From Natronomonas pharaonis DSM 2160 (lineage in GTDB: Archaea; Halobacteriota; Halobacteria; Halobacteriales; Haloarculaceae), in NCBI RefSeq assembly GCF_000026045.1, contig NC_007426.1, positions 310,001 to 374,000 of the forward strand: DNA of 64,000 nucleotides, given 5' to 3'. A program made the translations under genes and the position numbers. Shown piece by piece: positions 17,687 through 25,829 of the stretch (position 1 is the stretch's first letter; each line of letters begins with the position of its first letter). Under the pieces are notes generated by a model. That model was given only the letters and a program-made list of their open reading frames with translations. It had not been told where the DNA came from and made no database searches.

Positions 17687-18562
17687 TCAGTCGTCAGCGG
17701 GAGCGCCCGACGCGGACGGCACGTCGAGTATCGAGCCGGAGACGACGCCCTCGTTCGACGTGAGGTAGTTGAGCAGCAGGAACGCGAAGATGTACTTCGC
17801 GACGATGTCGAGTGCGCTGTAGGCCCACGAGGTGTAGCCGACCGGAAGGACAGCAACGCCTTCGACACCCAGCGCCCACACGATGGGGTAGCCGAGCCAC
17901 ATGACGACAGTCAGCAGCTTCAGCGTGCTGAAGATATCCGCAGTACCGGCAGCCTTGGCGTCCTGTGCCCACTCAACGAGCAGGATGTAGAGGACGACGA
18001 TGAAACACGCACAGCTGATAGCGTACCAGAACCACCGCATCAGGTGCGAAGAGGTCGTCAGCGCGGCTGCGAGGCCGGTGACACACATCGCGATGTCGAA
18101 GGTGATGGCGGTAAAGAGCTTCGTGGCGTTAGAGCCAGCGAGCAGCCCAAGCGCCAGCAGTATCATCGGTGTCGACAGGGCCCACGTCAGATAGCGGCCC
18201 CACATCGTCACGACGCCGTCTACCTCTTCGCCGCCGAGCATCACCGAGGACCCCTCGGCGAAGTGGCCGGCTGGCATCTCAAGGACGCTGATGGTGAGCC
18301 CCGATGCAAGGCCGGTGTAACTCGCGATAGAGACCACCGGCACCAAAATCGTCGAAACGGCGATGAGCTTCGCCCGTGGGTCGTCGAGTCCGCGCGTCAT
18401 GAACACGAAAAGCAGTATCGACAGCCCTGCCAGTGCGATATTAATATACAGCGAACTGGCGAGGAGGGGGTCGTTGAGAACGAACTCGAACAGCTCCCTC
18501 TGGGTCACCTCCGCCTGTAGCGCAACAGCCGATTCCGTTACCGGTGGCAATGTCTCAGTCAT
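17687..18562 (-). CDS. hop: Halorhodopsin (light-driven chloride pump)
   Basis: 291 residues, seven membrane helices; imports chloride on yellow light using retinal. Retinal Schiff-base Lys256 is in IVAKYIF. The pump-type motif Arg123/Thr126/Trp127/Ser130 (GRYLTWALS) has Thr in place of bacteriorhodopsin's proton acceptor Asp, the mark of a chloride pump. Asp252 is present. The sequence matches N. pharaonis halorhodopsin as I remember it apart from single residues (for example Ala near the C-terminus, GAPADD). The start MTETLPPVTES at 18562 is the known N-terminus; an in-frame ATG 12 codons upstream is not used. A perfect bop-type UAS lies 43 nt upstream. Confidence 0.98.
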   Translation of the reverse strand: MTETLPPVTESAVALQAEVTQRELFEFVLNDPLLASSLYINIALAGLSILLFVFMTRGLDDPRAKLIAVSTILVPVVSIASYTGLASGLTISVLEMPAGHFAEGSSVMLGGEEVDGVVTMWGRYLTWALSTPMILLALGLLAGSNATKLFTAITFDIAMCVTGLAAALTTSSHLMRWFWYAISCACFIVVLYILLVEWAQDAKAAGTADIFSTLKLLTVVMWLGYPIVWALGVEGVAVLPVGYTSWAYSALDIVAKYIFAFLLLNYLTSNEGVVSGSILDVPSASGAPADD

Positions 18563-18604
18563 GGCTCCATCATATACTACGTAGAGGAATGAAATCAAAC
18601 GGAT

Positions 18605-18619
18605 ACCCGACTAGTTCGG
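18605..18619 (-). promoter_or_regulatory. bop-type UAS (Bat-response element) of hop
   Basis: The + strand reads ACCCGACTAGTTCGG, a full match to the Halobacterium bop UAS consensus ACCcnactagTTnGG. Its core ACTAGT is centred about 50 nt upstream of the hop ATG. The interval contains no strong TATA box, as in the bop promoter. Bat is encoded 5 kb away. That it acts on hop here is inference. Confidence 0.75.
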
Positions 18620-18955
18620 CATTGCCGGCCAACCGGGCGCAGTATGGCGGGTCGAACCCCTCAGCCAGCCCGAAAAGCGGCATACGGTCCGCAGCAAAGT
18701 GACATGCTCCTCAATATTCCGATACGTAAAGAAATAAAATATGTATATAACGCTTTTCACCCGGAAGGTGTGTACGAGTACCAAACTTGTTTGGTCGTAC
18801 GGTTATGCTTGTGACGGCCTAACGCAAAACCGTGAAGAATATCCTGCGGCTGCCATCCTCCGACGCGTTGAGCCGTCGATGCGGTCAACCGCAGCCGTTG
18901 ACATCGGCGCGGTACGGCCGGACAAACAGCCCCGTACCGACGTCTACCGTCTGAT
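18620..18955. other. hop/permease intergenic region, rest of the 393-nt gap
   Basis: No gene is seen in 18563-18955. Besides the UAS, it holds an AT-rich segment (18712-18752) with a TATA-like TATATAAC (18743-18750) on the + strand, and then an inverted repeat at 18772-18800. If that TATA box drives the permease, its mRNA has a leader of about 185 nt. Confidence 0.5.
18772..18800 (+). promoter_or_regulatory. 29-nt inverted repeat, possible operator or 5'UTR hairpin
   Basis: ACCAAAC-TT-GTTTGGT (18780-18795) is perfect and is flanked by GTACGA and TCGTAC as an outer pair. It lies 20-50 nt downstream of a TATA-like box and about 155 nt before the permease start. It may be a repressor site overlapping the transcription start, or a hairpin in the mRNA leader. 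Confidence 0.5.
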
Positions 18956-21331
18956 ATGCCGACGGATTTGAAACGTGACCTCGGACTGCCGGAGACGACC
19001 GCCATCGCTATCGGCGCGATGGTCGGCAGCGGCATCTTCATCCTCCCCGGCATCGCATATCTCGAAGCCGGCGGCCCGTCCGTCGTCGCCGCGTTTCTGG
19101 TTGCCGCCGTTCTCATCGTTCCGGCGGCGCTTTCGGCCTCGGAGATGGCGACGGCGATGCCCGAAGACGGCGGCTCGTACGTCTACGTCGAGCGCGGGAT
19201 GGGGCCGCTCTTGGGCACTATCGCCGGCCTCGGAAACTGGTTCATGCTGTCGTTCAAGGGCGCACTCGCGCTCGTTGGCGGGGTGCCGTATCTCGTCTAT
19301 GTCGCTCCCGCGATAGCCGACGCAACGGTCCCGATTGTTGGCGACCCGGTAATCGCACTCGCGCTGGCGATTGCGACCGGGTTCATCGTGCTGAATCTCG
19401 TCAGCACGTCGAGTACCGGACGGCTGCAGTTCTTCATCGTCGGCGTGATGGTCGTGGTGATGGGTGCGTTCGTTCTTCTCGGCGGTCGCCACGTCGACCC
19501 GGCACAGACGGACGGACTGACGGCAGTCGGTGAAGGGAACTTCCTCGCGGCGACAGCGCTCGTCTTCATCTCGTATGCTGGCGTTATCAAGATAGCCGCC
19601 GTCGCCGAGGAAGTCAAAGACCCCGGCCGAGTCATCCCGCAGGCGATGCTCGGGTCGCTGCTTGTTACTACCCTTCTCTATGTGCTGGTGGTCTACGTCG
19701 CTATCGGTATCGTCGATGTCGATGCCGCCATCGGACAGGGACTGCTCGCAGCCGACGGGGAAGGCGCTATCATGGCCATCGCCGCCGACCAGGCAATCGG
19801 GACCGTCGGCGTCATCGCCGTCACCGTGGCTGCGCTTTTGGCGTTGGCCTCGACGGCGAACGCCGGCCTGCTTTCGGCCTCGCGGTTTCCCTTCGCGATG
19901 GCTCGCGATGACCTCGCCCCCTCGGCGTTTGCGACGGTTAGCGAACGGTTCGGGACACCGGTGTTGGCCGTTGCGACGACCGGCGCGGTGATGCTGGTTA
20001 TGATTGCGTATCTCCCAATCGACCAGGTGGCGAAGCTGGGCAGTGCCTTCCAGATTCTCGTCTTCATACTCGTCAATCTCGCCTTAGTCGGGTTTCGCGA
20101 AGGCGCTCTCGAAGAGTACAACCCGGAGTTCGTCTCCCCGTTGTACCCGTGGATGCAGCTTTTCGGCATGGCCAGCGGCTTCGTCGTGCTCACACAGATC
20201 GGATTGTTTCCCTTCGCCGCCGCGGTGGCTGTGACTGGCGTTTCGGTCGTCTACTACTACGCCTATGCCCGGCACCGAGTCGACCGTGAGGGGGCCGCCC
20301 GGACCGGCGTCCGAAAGGAGGTCGGCGACCGCGCCATCGAGCGGACCGAGGAACTCTTCGCCGACGACCGAACATACGACGCGCTCGTGGCTATCACCGA
20401 CGAAACAAGCGAGCCCGGTGCGCGTGATATGCTCCGGGTCGCGGCCGACCTCTCCCGGCTCGGCTCGACGCACGTTTCGGCGGTCCGGTTCAGCGAAACC
20501 CCACAGCACGTTTTCGGCGGTCACGCCCCCGATGTCGCACAAGCCGACGACCCTGACTGGCTCCCCTTCGATGAGCGCCCCGAATGGCTCGCCGCGGCGA
20601 CTCGGGCCGGCGGCGGCCCCGAACAGAGCAGTATCACGGCCGGGAGCCTCCCACAGACTGACACGGCTACCGAAGCAACGCTCGAAGCGGCGGCCGGCAC
20701 GGCGGTCGACTACCGTGAGGTGACCGCTGAGAATGTCAGGCAGGCAGTCGTCGATTTCGCCACGTTCGAGGGCTACGACCTGCTGCTCTTGGAACGACGC
20801 CGCGAGGATTTCCACCGGCGGCTGTTCGGCGTCGGCGACACCGAGTGGTTCCTCAGAAACGCACCCTGTGGGGTGTTGCTCGTCGAGGACCGTGGCTTCG
20901 ACGGCGCAGATGAAATTGCCGTCGTCGCTTCCCGTGGGGCGTACGACCCGCTGAAGCTGCTCGTCGCCGACGCCATCGCTGAGGAAACCGGCGCGCGGAT
21001 AACGCTGCTGCAGGCCGTACCCGAAGCCGCCCCCGAACAGCGGCGGGAGGCAATCGAGGATTACCACGCCGCGCTCATCTCGATACTGACAGTGCCAGCC
21101 CAGTCCCGAGTTATCGAGGCCGACGACCGGGTTGCGGGGCTGGCACGGTTCGCCGAGCCGGCTGACCTGCTCGTGACGGGGACGGAGGCCCGCGGCTTTG
21201 GTGGGGAGCTACTCGGCCGACCGGACGACCGGTTGGTCGATAGCGTCGACTGTACGGCCGTGATGGTTCAGCCGGAAAGCGAGCGACGGGTCGGGTTCCT
21301 CAAGCGGGCGGTGCTCGACAGGCTGTTTTAA
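18956..21331 (+). CDS. APC-family amino-acid permease with C-terminal universal-stress domains
   Basis: 791 residues. Residues 1-435 are an APC/CAT-type transporter of about 12 helices; IGAMVGSGIFILPG in helix 1 is the substrate-binding signature and GVIKIAAVAEEVKDPGRVIP is the conserved central loop. Two UspA-like domains follow (about 465-630 and 645-775: YDALVAITDE... and DEIAVVASRG...ADLLVTGTEARGFGGELLG), probably cytoplasmic nucleotide-binding regulators of transport. A cationic or other amino acid is the likely substrate. It is divergent from hop, and its stop overlaps the stop of the SRPBCC gene. Confidence 0.92.
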   Translation: MPTDLKRDLGLPETTAIAIGAMVGSGIFILPGIAYLEAGGPSVVAAFLVAAVLIVPAALSASEMATAMPEDGGSYVYVERGMGPLLGTIAGLGNWFMLSFKGALALVGGVPYLVYVAPAIADATVPIVGDPVIALALAIATGFIVLNLVSTSSTGRLQFFIVGVMVVVMGAFVLLGGRHVDPAQTDGLTAVGEGNFLAATALVFISYAGVIKIAAVAEEVKDPGRVIPQAMLGSLLVTTLLYVLVVYVAIGIVDVDAAIGQGLLAADGEGAIMAIAADQAIGTVGVIAVTVAALLALASTANAGLLSASRFPFAMARDDLAPSAFATVSERFGTPVLAVATTGAVMLVMIAYLPIDQVAKLGSAFQILVFILVNLALVGFREGALEEYNPEFVSPLYPWMQLFGMASGFVVLTQIGLFPFAAAVAVTGVSVVYYYAYARHRVDREGAARTGVRKEVGDRAIERTEELFADDRTYDALVAITDETSEPGARDMLRVAADLSRLGSTHVSAVRFSETPQHVFGGHAPDVAQADDPDWLPFDERPEWLAAATRAGGGPEQSSITAGSLPQTDTATEATLEAAAGTAVDYREVTAENVRQAVVDFATFEGYDLLLLERRREDFHRRLFGVGDTEWFLRNAPCGVLLVEDRGFDGADEIAVVASRGAYDPLKLLVADAIAEETGARITLLQAVPEAAPEQRREAIEDYHAALISILTVPAQSRVIEADDRVAGLARFAEPADLLVTGTEARGFGGELLGRPDDRLVDSVDCTAVMVQPESERRVGFLKRAVLDRLF

Positions 21332-21753
21332 ACCTGTTTGCGGAGCGAATCGAGCGTCGCCTCGACCTCGCGCTGGTTGAAGCGCCGCACGAGCGGCGAA
21401 CAGAGCGCTTCAACGACGGCTGGCAACCCGAGGTCGTACTCCGCGCTGTAGGTGACGCGCGTGCCGTCCTCGGCCGGCTCGAAGGTCCATTCGATAGTGC
21501 CTTCGATGTCACCGCGCATCTCGAATCGGATGCGTTCGGGCGGTTCGTGGACGACGCCACGAACCTCGCCGGTGAATCGGCTCCCGAAGAGCCGGTAGGT
21601 GTAGCTCGCGCGCTTGCCGCCGTTGTCCAGCGTCCCCAGCGTCTCGACGCGTGTCAGCCGCGGCGAGATGCGTGCTTGGTTCTCCGGCACGTCCATAAAC
21701 TCGAAAACGGCCGGGCGCGGGCGGTCGACGATGGTGGTCGCTTCCGCCTTCAT
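21328..21753 (-). CDS. SRPBCC / START-like ligand-binding protein
   Basis: 141 residues from the ATG at 21753, or 150 from an ATG at 21780 only 3 nt after brp. The START-like grip is visible: VDRPRPAVFEFMDVPENQARISP at the N-terminus, mid strands around GEVRGVVHEPPERIRFEMRGD, and a long C-terminal helix ending in VEATLDSLRKQV. These proteins bind lipids or hydrophobic ligands. As last gene of the crtY-brp transcript it might carry or protect a carotenoid or retinal; that is inference from context only. Confidence 0.85.
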   Translation of the reverse strand: MKAEATTIVDRPRPAVFEFMDVPENQARISPRLTRVETLGTLDNGGKRASYTYRLFGSRFTGEVRGVVHEPPERIRFEMRGDIEGTIEWTFEPAEDGTRVTYSAEYDLGLPAVVEALCSPLVRRFNQREVEATLDSLRKQV

Positions 21754-21782
21754 ATGGTATCGTTCGTCACGGAGCGACATAA

Positions 21783-22850
21783 CTATGCTCCGGGTCGCCA
21801 GAGCCGCTGTTCGTGGTCCATCCACGCCACGACGACCACGTGCGGGAGCGTGAGCACGGCTATCAACACGAGGTAGGTCCCGACAAGCGAAAGCGGCGAG
21901 TCGACGCTGCCGGGCACGGCTAGATACAACAGCCCGAGCAACACGAGCGACGCCGCTGACAGCGGGGCTGCATCCCGAGCAAAGCGCGCAAGCGCCGCGC
22001 CGTATCGGCGACCATCGAGCGCCGGTGCTGCCCGGTTATCGACAGCGAGCAACCGGACGATGTGGCGAAGCGAGTGCCAGAAACAAAAGTAGAGGCCGAT
22101 GGCGAAAATCGGCGGCACCGCCGCAAAGAACAGAATCAGAAGCCCTGTTTCGCCGGCATCAAGCAGCCACGGCCCCCAGCCGGTCTCGCTGGCAGCGACA
22201 GCTCCAATACCGAGGGTGACCGCCACCAACCCCCCGACGGTGACCGCGACTGCGAGCCGTGCGGTCGGCGTGAACGCGGCCGCCGCCGTCGCCGCTGCAT
22301 CGGCGTCGAAGAGCCCGACGAGGGTTGTCACGACGAGCTCGTACTGGTCGGGAAAGGCGACAAACGGGACGAGCATCGGCAATGCGCCGCGGATGGCGGC
22401 TGTCAGTCCGCGTTCGAGCCGCCCATCGAGGTGGTCGGCGTCAGCGAGCGCAACAAGCGGATAGATTTCTCCTTGGCCCCAGTGAACCCACGTCATAAAA
22501 ATGAACGCGGCGACGGCACCGACGGGCGCGAGAAACCAGACTGCCGCATAGAGCCCGCCGACAACGGCATAGAGGACACCGATGGCCGCAAGCCATCGAA
22601 CCGTGACCCGCTCGTTTCGGGTCCGCGGGAGCGCCAAATGGTCGACAGCGCCGTGTGGGAGCCCGAGCAGGACCACGCTAGCGGCGAGCGGGATGAGTTG
22701 GTAGGTAAGGGGTAGTGAGGCTCCCACGAGGAACGCACCCGTCGTCGCCGCGATGACAGCCCAGCCCGGGAGGAACGCCAGCCGGAACAGTGTCGCACTG
22801 GCCGTCCCGGAGGGCCGGAGCGACGCGTTACTCACACTCGGCGGCGACAT
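21783..22850 (-). CDS. brp: Brp/Blh beta-carotene 15,15'-dioxygenase
   Basis: 355 residues, multi-pass membrane enzyme cleaving beta-carotene to two retinals. Iron-ligand histidine motifs are present: LPHGAVDHLALP (near residue 65), MTWVHWGQGE (near 120), FWHSLRHIVRLL (near 260) and LPHVVVVAWMDHEQRLW at the C-terminus. It overlaps the end of crtY by 23 nt, so the two are translationally coupled: cyclase first, cleavage next. It supplies the chromophore for halorhodopsin and for any sensory rhodopsin encoded elsewhere. Confidence 0.95.
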   Translation of the reverse strand: MSPPSVSNASLRPSGTASATLFRLAFLPGWAVIAATTGAFLVGASLPLTYQLIPLAASVVLLGLPHGAVDHLALPRTRNERVTVRWLAAIGVLYAVVGGLYAAVWFLAPVGAVAAFIFMTWVHWGQGEIYPLVALADADHLDGRLERGLTAAIRGALPMLVPFVAFPDQYELVVTTLVGLFDADAAATAAAAFTPTARLAVAVTVGGLVAVTLGIGAVAASETGWGPWLLDAGETGLLILFFAAVPPIFAIGLYFCFWHSLRHIVRLLAVDNRAAPALDGRRYGAALARFARDAAPLSAASLVLLGLLYLAVPGSVDSPLSLVGTYLVLIAVLTLPHVVVVAWMDHEQRLWRPGA

Positions 22851-23667
22851 CGCGGTCGTCGGTCCCCGAGAGTGCCGGGTCGTTGGGCATCAGCTCAGCA
22901 AGCGCTGGCGGTAGTGCCGCCCGGACATCGGCTGCGACCGTCGGCCACTGGTCGACGAGCCAGAGATACAACACGAGCCCCTGGACGACGAAGACGTTCG
23001 TCACGAGGAAGAAGACAGCTTCCTCAAGCGGCAGTCCGAACGGGGCGATACCGGTGGTATACGTCTCGGAGATAATCCAGAGCCCGTGGGAGATGGCATA
23101 CCAGTCGGCGACCCACAGATAGAGCGTCGGGACGCTGATACCCACGACGACGGCCTTCCACGCCCGTACGAGATGGGTCCAGCCGAACCCCCATTGGATG
23201 GCGAGTATCGGGCCGGCCCAGGCGAGTATCGCACCGAGATACAGCATCGACGGGCCGGCCGCCAGCATGGCGATACCGACGGCAGAGACCGCGACTCCGG
23301 CCGCGACACCGGCGAGCCGAGCCCGCGCTGACAGTCGAAGGTCGCCGTGCGTTGGGATGTCGAGATTAAAAAGCCACAGCGCCGTCAGTATCGGCTGTAG
23401 GACAAAGAACAGATACTCGCCGATGGGGGCGGCCCAGATATGTGCGAACGTGACGCCGTCGCCGTACCCCCAGACGCCGACCTCGATGAGCAGGTTGTCC
23501 CACGGGGTCGTGTAGACGACCGCCAAGGCGAGAATAATGCCCAGCCCGATGGCAGGCGTTCGTCCCCACTGGGTGTCCGGCCGAAGATACGTGACGACGG
23601 CGAGGACAGCTATCGGCGGAAGGATAGCCAGCACGTGGAATCCGAGATACGTCTCCGGTGGTATCAT
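22828..23667 (-). CDS. crtY: Lycopene beta-cyclase (fused CrtYc-CrtYd type)
   Basis: 279 residues with about seven membrane helices in two similar halves. The first has TPWDNLL and PIGEYLFFVLQP, the second LPLEEAVFFLVTNV; these are the paired PxE(E/x)FF motifs of the fused archaeal cyclase. It converts lycopene to beta-carotene, the substrate of Brp encoded by the next overlapping gene. A bop-type UAS lies about 110 nt upstream, and a 25-codon ORF overlaps its start codon. Confidence 0.95.
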   Translation of the reverse strand: MIPPETYLGFHVLAILPPIAVLAVVTYLRPDTQWGRTPAIGLGIILALAVVYTTPWDNLLIEVGVWGYGDGVTFAHIWAAPIGEYLFFVLQPILTALWLFNLDIPTHGDLRLSARARLAGVAAGVAVSAVGIAMLAAGPSMLYLGAILAWAGPILAIQWGFGWTHLVRAWKAVVVGISVPTLYLWVADWYAISHGLWIISETYTTGIAPFGLPLEEAVFFLVTNVFVVQGLVLYLWLVDQWPTVAADVRAALPPALAELMPNDPALSGTDDRDVAAECE

Positions 23668-23741
23668 CGGCTCAGGGTGTGCTCAGGCGCCGTCGGTTGC
23701 GGTGTCGGCCGTGGTGTCCGGACCCGCTGTAGAACGTGCAT
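23664..23741 (-). CDS. Possible 25-residue upstream ORF of crtY
   Basis: ATG at 23741 opens 25 codons (MHVLQRVRTPRPTPQPT...), and the TGA stop overlaps the crtY ATG as ATGA. The UAS core is 44 nt upstream of this ATG, close to the 50-nt UAS-to-ATG spacing at hop. The mRNA may therefore begin here and crtY may be read by termination-reinitiation. No conservation can be checked here. Confidence 0.3.
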   Translation of the reverse strand: MHVLQRVRTPRPTPQPTAPEHTLSR

Positions 23742-23777
23742 GGTTGGTATTTCTCGCCGAGCACCTAAAGCGGTCGC

Positions 23778-23792
23778 ACCAAACTAGTTGGG
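23778..23792 (-). promoter_or_regulatory. bop-type UAS (Bat-response element) of crtY-brp
   Basis: The + strand reads ACCAAACTAGTTGGG, matching ACCnnactagTTnGG, in the same orientation to its gene as the copy upstream of hop. The ACTAGT core contains the TAG stop codon of bat, so the site overlaps the 3' end of bat and is the only promoter-proximal element before crtY. Confidence 0.72.
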
Positions 23793-25829
23793 GCCACGGT
23801 CTTGGTCACCGACATCGTCCAGCTCTGTCAGCAGCGCACCGACGAGCTTCGACTCCGCCGCCCGCAGGTGCTGGTGAAGCGTCGAGCGCGAGATATCCAT
23901 CGATTCAGCGATATCGTCCCCGGAAACAGGGCGTGGCCACTCGAAGTAGTCGCTGAGGTACGCCCGGCGGAGCGTCTCAAGCTGTCTGTCGGTGAGCGAC
24001 TCACGGAGCGACCCGATGAGGCCATCGCCGTGGGCGTCCGTCTGGGTGTGTCGCTGTGACCGCAGCGAAAGCCCGCTACATCGCTCCTGCAGTGACTCGA
24101 CGAGCGGGTTGGGCGCGGCATCGGGGGGTAGCTCCACGCGGAGTTCGAGCCGGTCGCTGTTGGCCGTGTACGCCTGCACAGCCCCGTTGTGGTCGAGTAC
24201 CAGTCGAACCAACGAGTCGTCACAGAGCAGTGCCTCGACGAGACAGCCGTCGTCGTGGCTGGCGATTTCGCGAACCTGCTCGACGCCGTCGACGCTGTCG
24301 GCCGCTGCCGAGAGCGCTTCCGCATCGCTGTCGCCGATCAGCGCCGAGACGACGAGTTCACCGTCGTTGGCGATTATTCCCCGGTAGGTGATGTCGGCTT
24401 CCGCCTCGGCAGCCAGTTCGGCCAATCCCGGCCCGGGTGGCTCGCCGGCGAACGCAAGCTCAAGCCGCTCGTCGGTCGTCAGAAGCCGGTGGTTCTGGAG
24501 CGCGTTGAGTCCCGTAGCGGCGACGCGGCCGAGCGCCTCCAAAACTGCCTGCTCGTGTTCGTCGACGGTCTGTGACTCCGCGGCATAAACGACCAACACA
24601 CCGTAGTTCGCTTCGCGGTACTGGAGCGGGACCGCTGCTACGGCCCCGTTTGGACCCACGAACCGCCGATGTACTGATGTCGACTCCAGCGACGTCGCTT
24701 CGGCGACGGCGACGCCCCCGGAGTCGAGCGCCGTCGCCGCCGGCCCCTCTTGAGCGAGGTCAACGGCGACCGCATCGGCCGCGCCACATCCGGCTCGGCA
24801 GTCGGCGACAAGCCGGCCGCTTGTCGCTTCCTTGGACCCAATCCATGCGGCGTCGTAGTCGCCGGTATCGACGACGGCCTGGCACACTCGCTGCCGCAGT
24901 GCCGTGGCGTCGGTGCTCTCGACTGTCGCCTCCGTGACTCGACGGACGAGTCCGTCGATGCGGGCGAGCAAGCGCTGTCGCTTTCGTCTGTCGGCCCGAA
25001 GCTGCTCGGCCTGCCGTTGGGCCCGAAGTTCGACCTCTTTGCGCTCTGTAATATCTGTTTGGAACCCCACGAGATGGGTGACGCGTCCGTCGTCGTCCCG
25101 TATCGGTGCGATGTTGAGCTGATTCCAGAACGGCTCGCCGTCCTTCCGGTAGTTGAGCAACTCGACCGAGACCGGCCGACGGTCGTCGACGGCTTGCCGG
25201 ATAGTAGCGACCGCCTCGGGGTTGGTGTCTTCGCCCTGCAGGAACCGACAGTTCCGCCCCAGCACCTCGTGTCTCTCGTAGCCGGTCAGTCGCTCGAACG
25301 CCTCATTGATGTAGACGAGCGGCTCGTCTTCTTCGTGTGGGTCGGCGACGACGACGCCGACCGGCGCTTCATCGAGCGTTCGCTTCGAGAGCTGCAGGTC
25401 AGCGGCCATCGGGTCGTCGGTATCCATCGTCGCCGCGACGTGGTTCCGTCGCGCCTCCTCGACGACCCGTTCTGCGAGCCGTTCCGTGTCGTCACCGGTT
25501 CGAGGGATGTACGCCGCCGCACCAGCGTCGATGGCGGCGCTGGCGACTGCCTCGTCGCCGGCCGCCGTGTAGACGATGCCCGGCGGCCGGTCAGTCCGCT
25601 CACCGAGTTGTTCGAGCAGTTCGATTGCGTCACCGTCGGGCAGGTCGTGGTCGGTGACAACACAATCAATGCCGCCCTCCGCAACGCGTGACAGTGCTGC
25701 CGCCATCCCGCTAACGGCCGTCGGCTCGACGAGCGGTTCGGGAAGCGCCGCCCGCACGTCCCCAGCGGCTGGCGCGTCCCCGACGAGCAGCACGTCGAAC
25801 GAGAGCGTTACGTCGCTTTCGCGGGTCAT
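23784..25829 (-). CDS. bat: Bat-type transcription activator: receiver-LOV-GAF-HTH_10
   Basis: 681 residues. Order: receiver (1-125, phosphoacceptor Asp60 in VVTDHDLPDG), LOV-type PAS (150-262), GAF (285-445), bacterio-opsin-activator domain (450-600), and HTH_10 (about 612-668, LTDRQLETLRRAYLSDYFEWPRP...ISRSTLHQHLRAAESKL). The PAS carries the LOV flavin set: GRNCRFLQ with Cys194, Asn226 and Asn236 in LLNYRKDGEPFWN, and Gln257 in GFQTDIT, so blue-light sensing through FMN is likely. Halobacterium Bat activates bop, brp and crtB1. The start overlaps the usp stop as ATGA. Confidence 0.94.
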   Translation of the reverse strand: MTRESDVTLSFDVLLVGDAPAAGDVRAALPEPLVEPTAVSGMAAALSRVAEGGIDCVVTDHDLPDGDAIELLEQLGERTDRPPGIVYTAAGDEAVASAAIDAGAAAYIPRTGDDTERLAERVVEEARRNHVAATMDTDDPMAADLQLSKRTLDEAPVGVVVADPHEEDEPLVYINEAFERLTGYERHEVLGRNCRFLQGEDTNPEAVATIRQAVDDRRPVSVELLNYRKDGEPFWNQLNIAPIRDDDGRVTHLVGFQTDITERKEVELRAQRQAEQLRADRRKRQRLLARIDGLVRRVTEATVESTDATALRQRVCQAVVDTGDYDAAWIGSKEATSGRLVADCRAGCGAADAVAVDLAQEGPAATALDSGGVAVAEATSLESTSVHRRFVGPNGAVAAVPLQYREANYGVLVVYAAESQTVDEHEQAVLEALGRVAATGLNALQNHRLLTTDERLELAFAGEPPGPGLAELAAEAEADITYRGIIANDGELVVSALIGDSDAEALSAAADSVDGVEQVREIASHDDGCLVEALLCDDSLVRLVLDHNGAVQAYTANSDRLELRVELPPDAAPNPLVESLQERCSGLSLRSQRHTQTDAHGDGLIGSLRESLTDRQLETLRRAYLSDYFEWPRPVSGDDIAESMDISRSTLHQHLRAAESKLVGALLTELDDVGDQDRGPN

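Noticed and set aside
18563-18598. Twelve-codon upstream extension of hop
   Set aside because: The known protein begins MTETLPPV, and the extension would run through the short UAS-to-ATG interval of the promoter.
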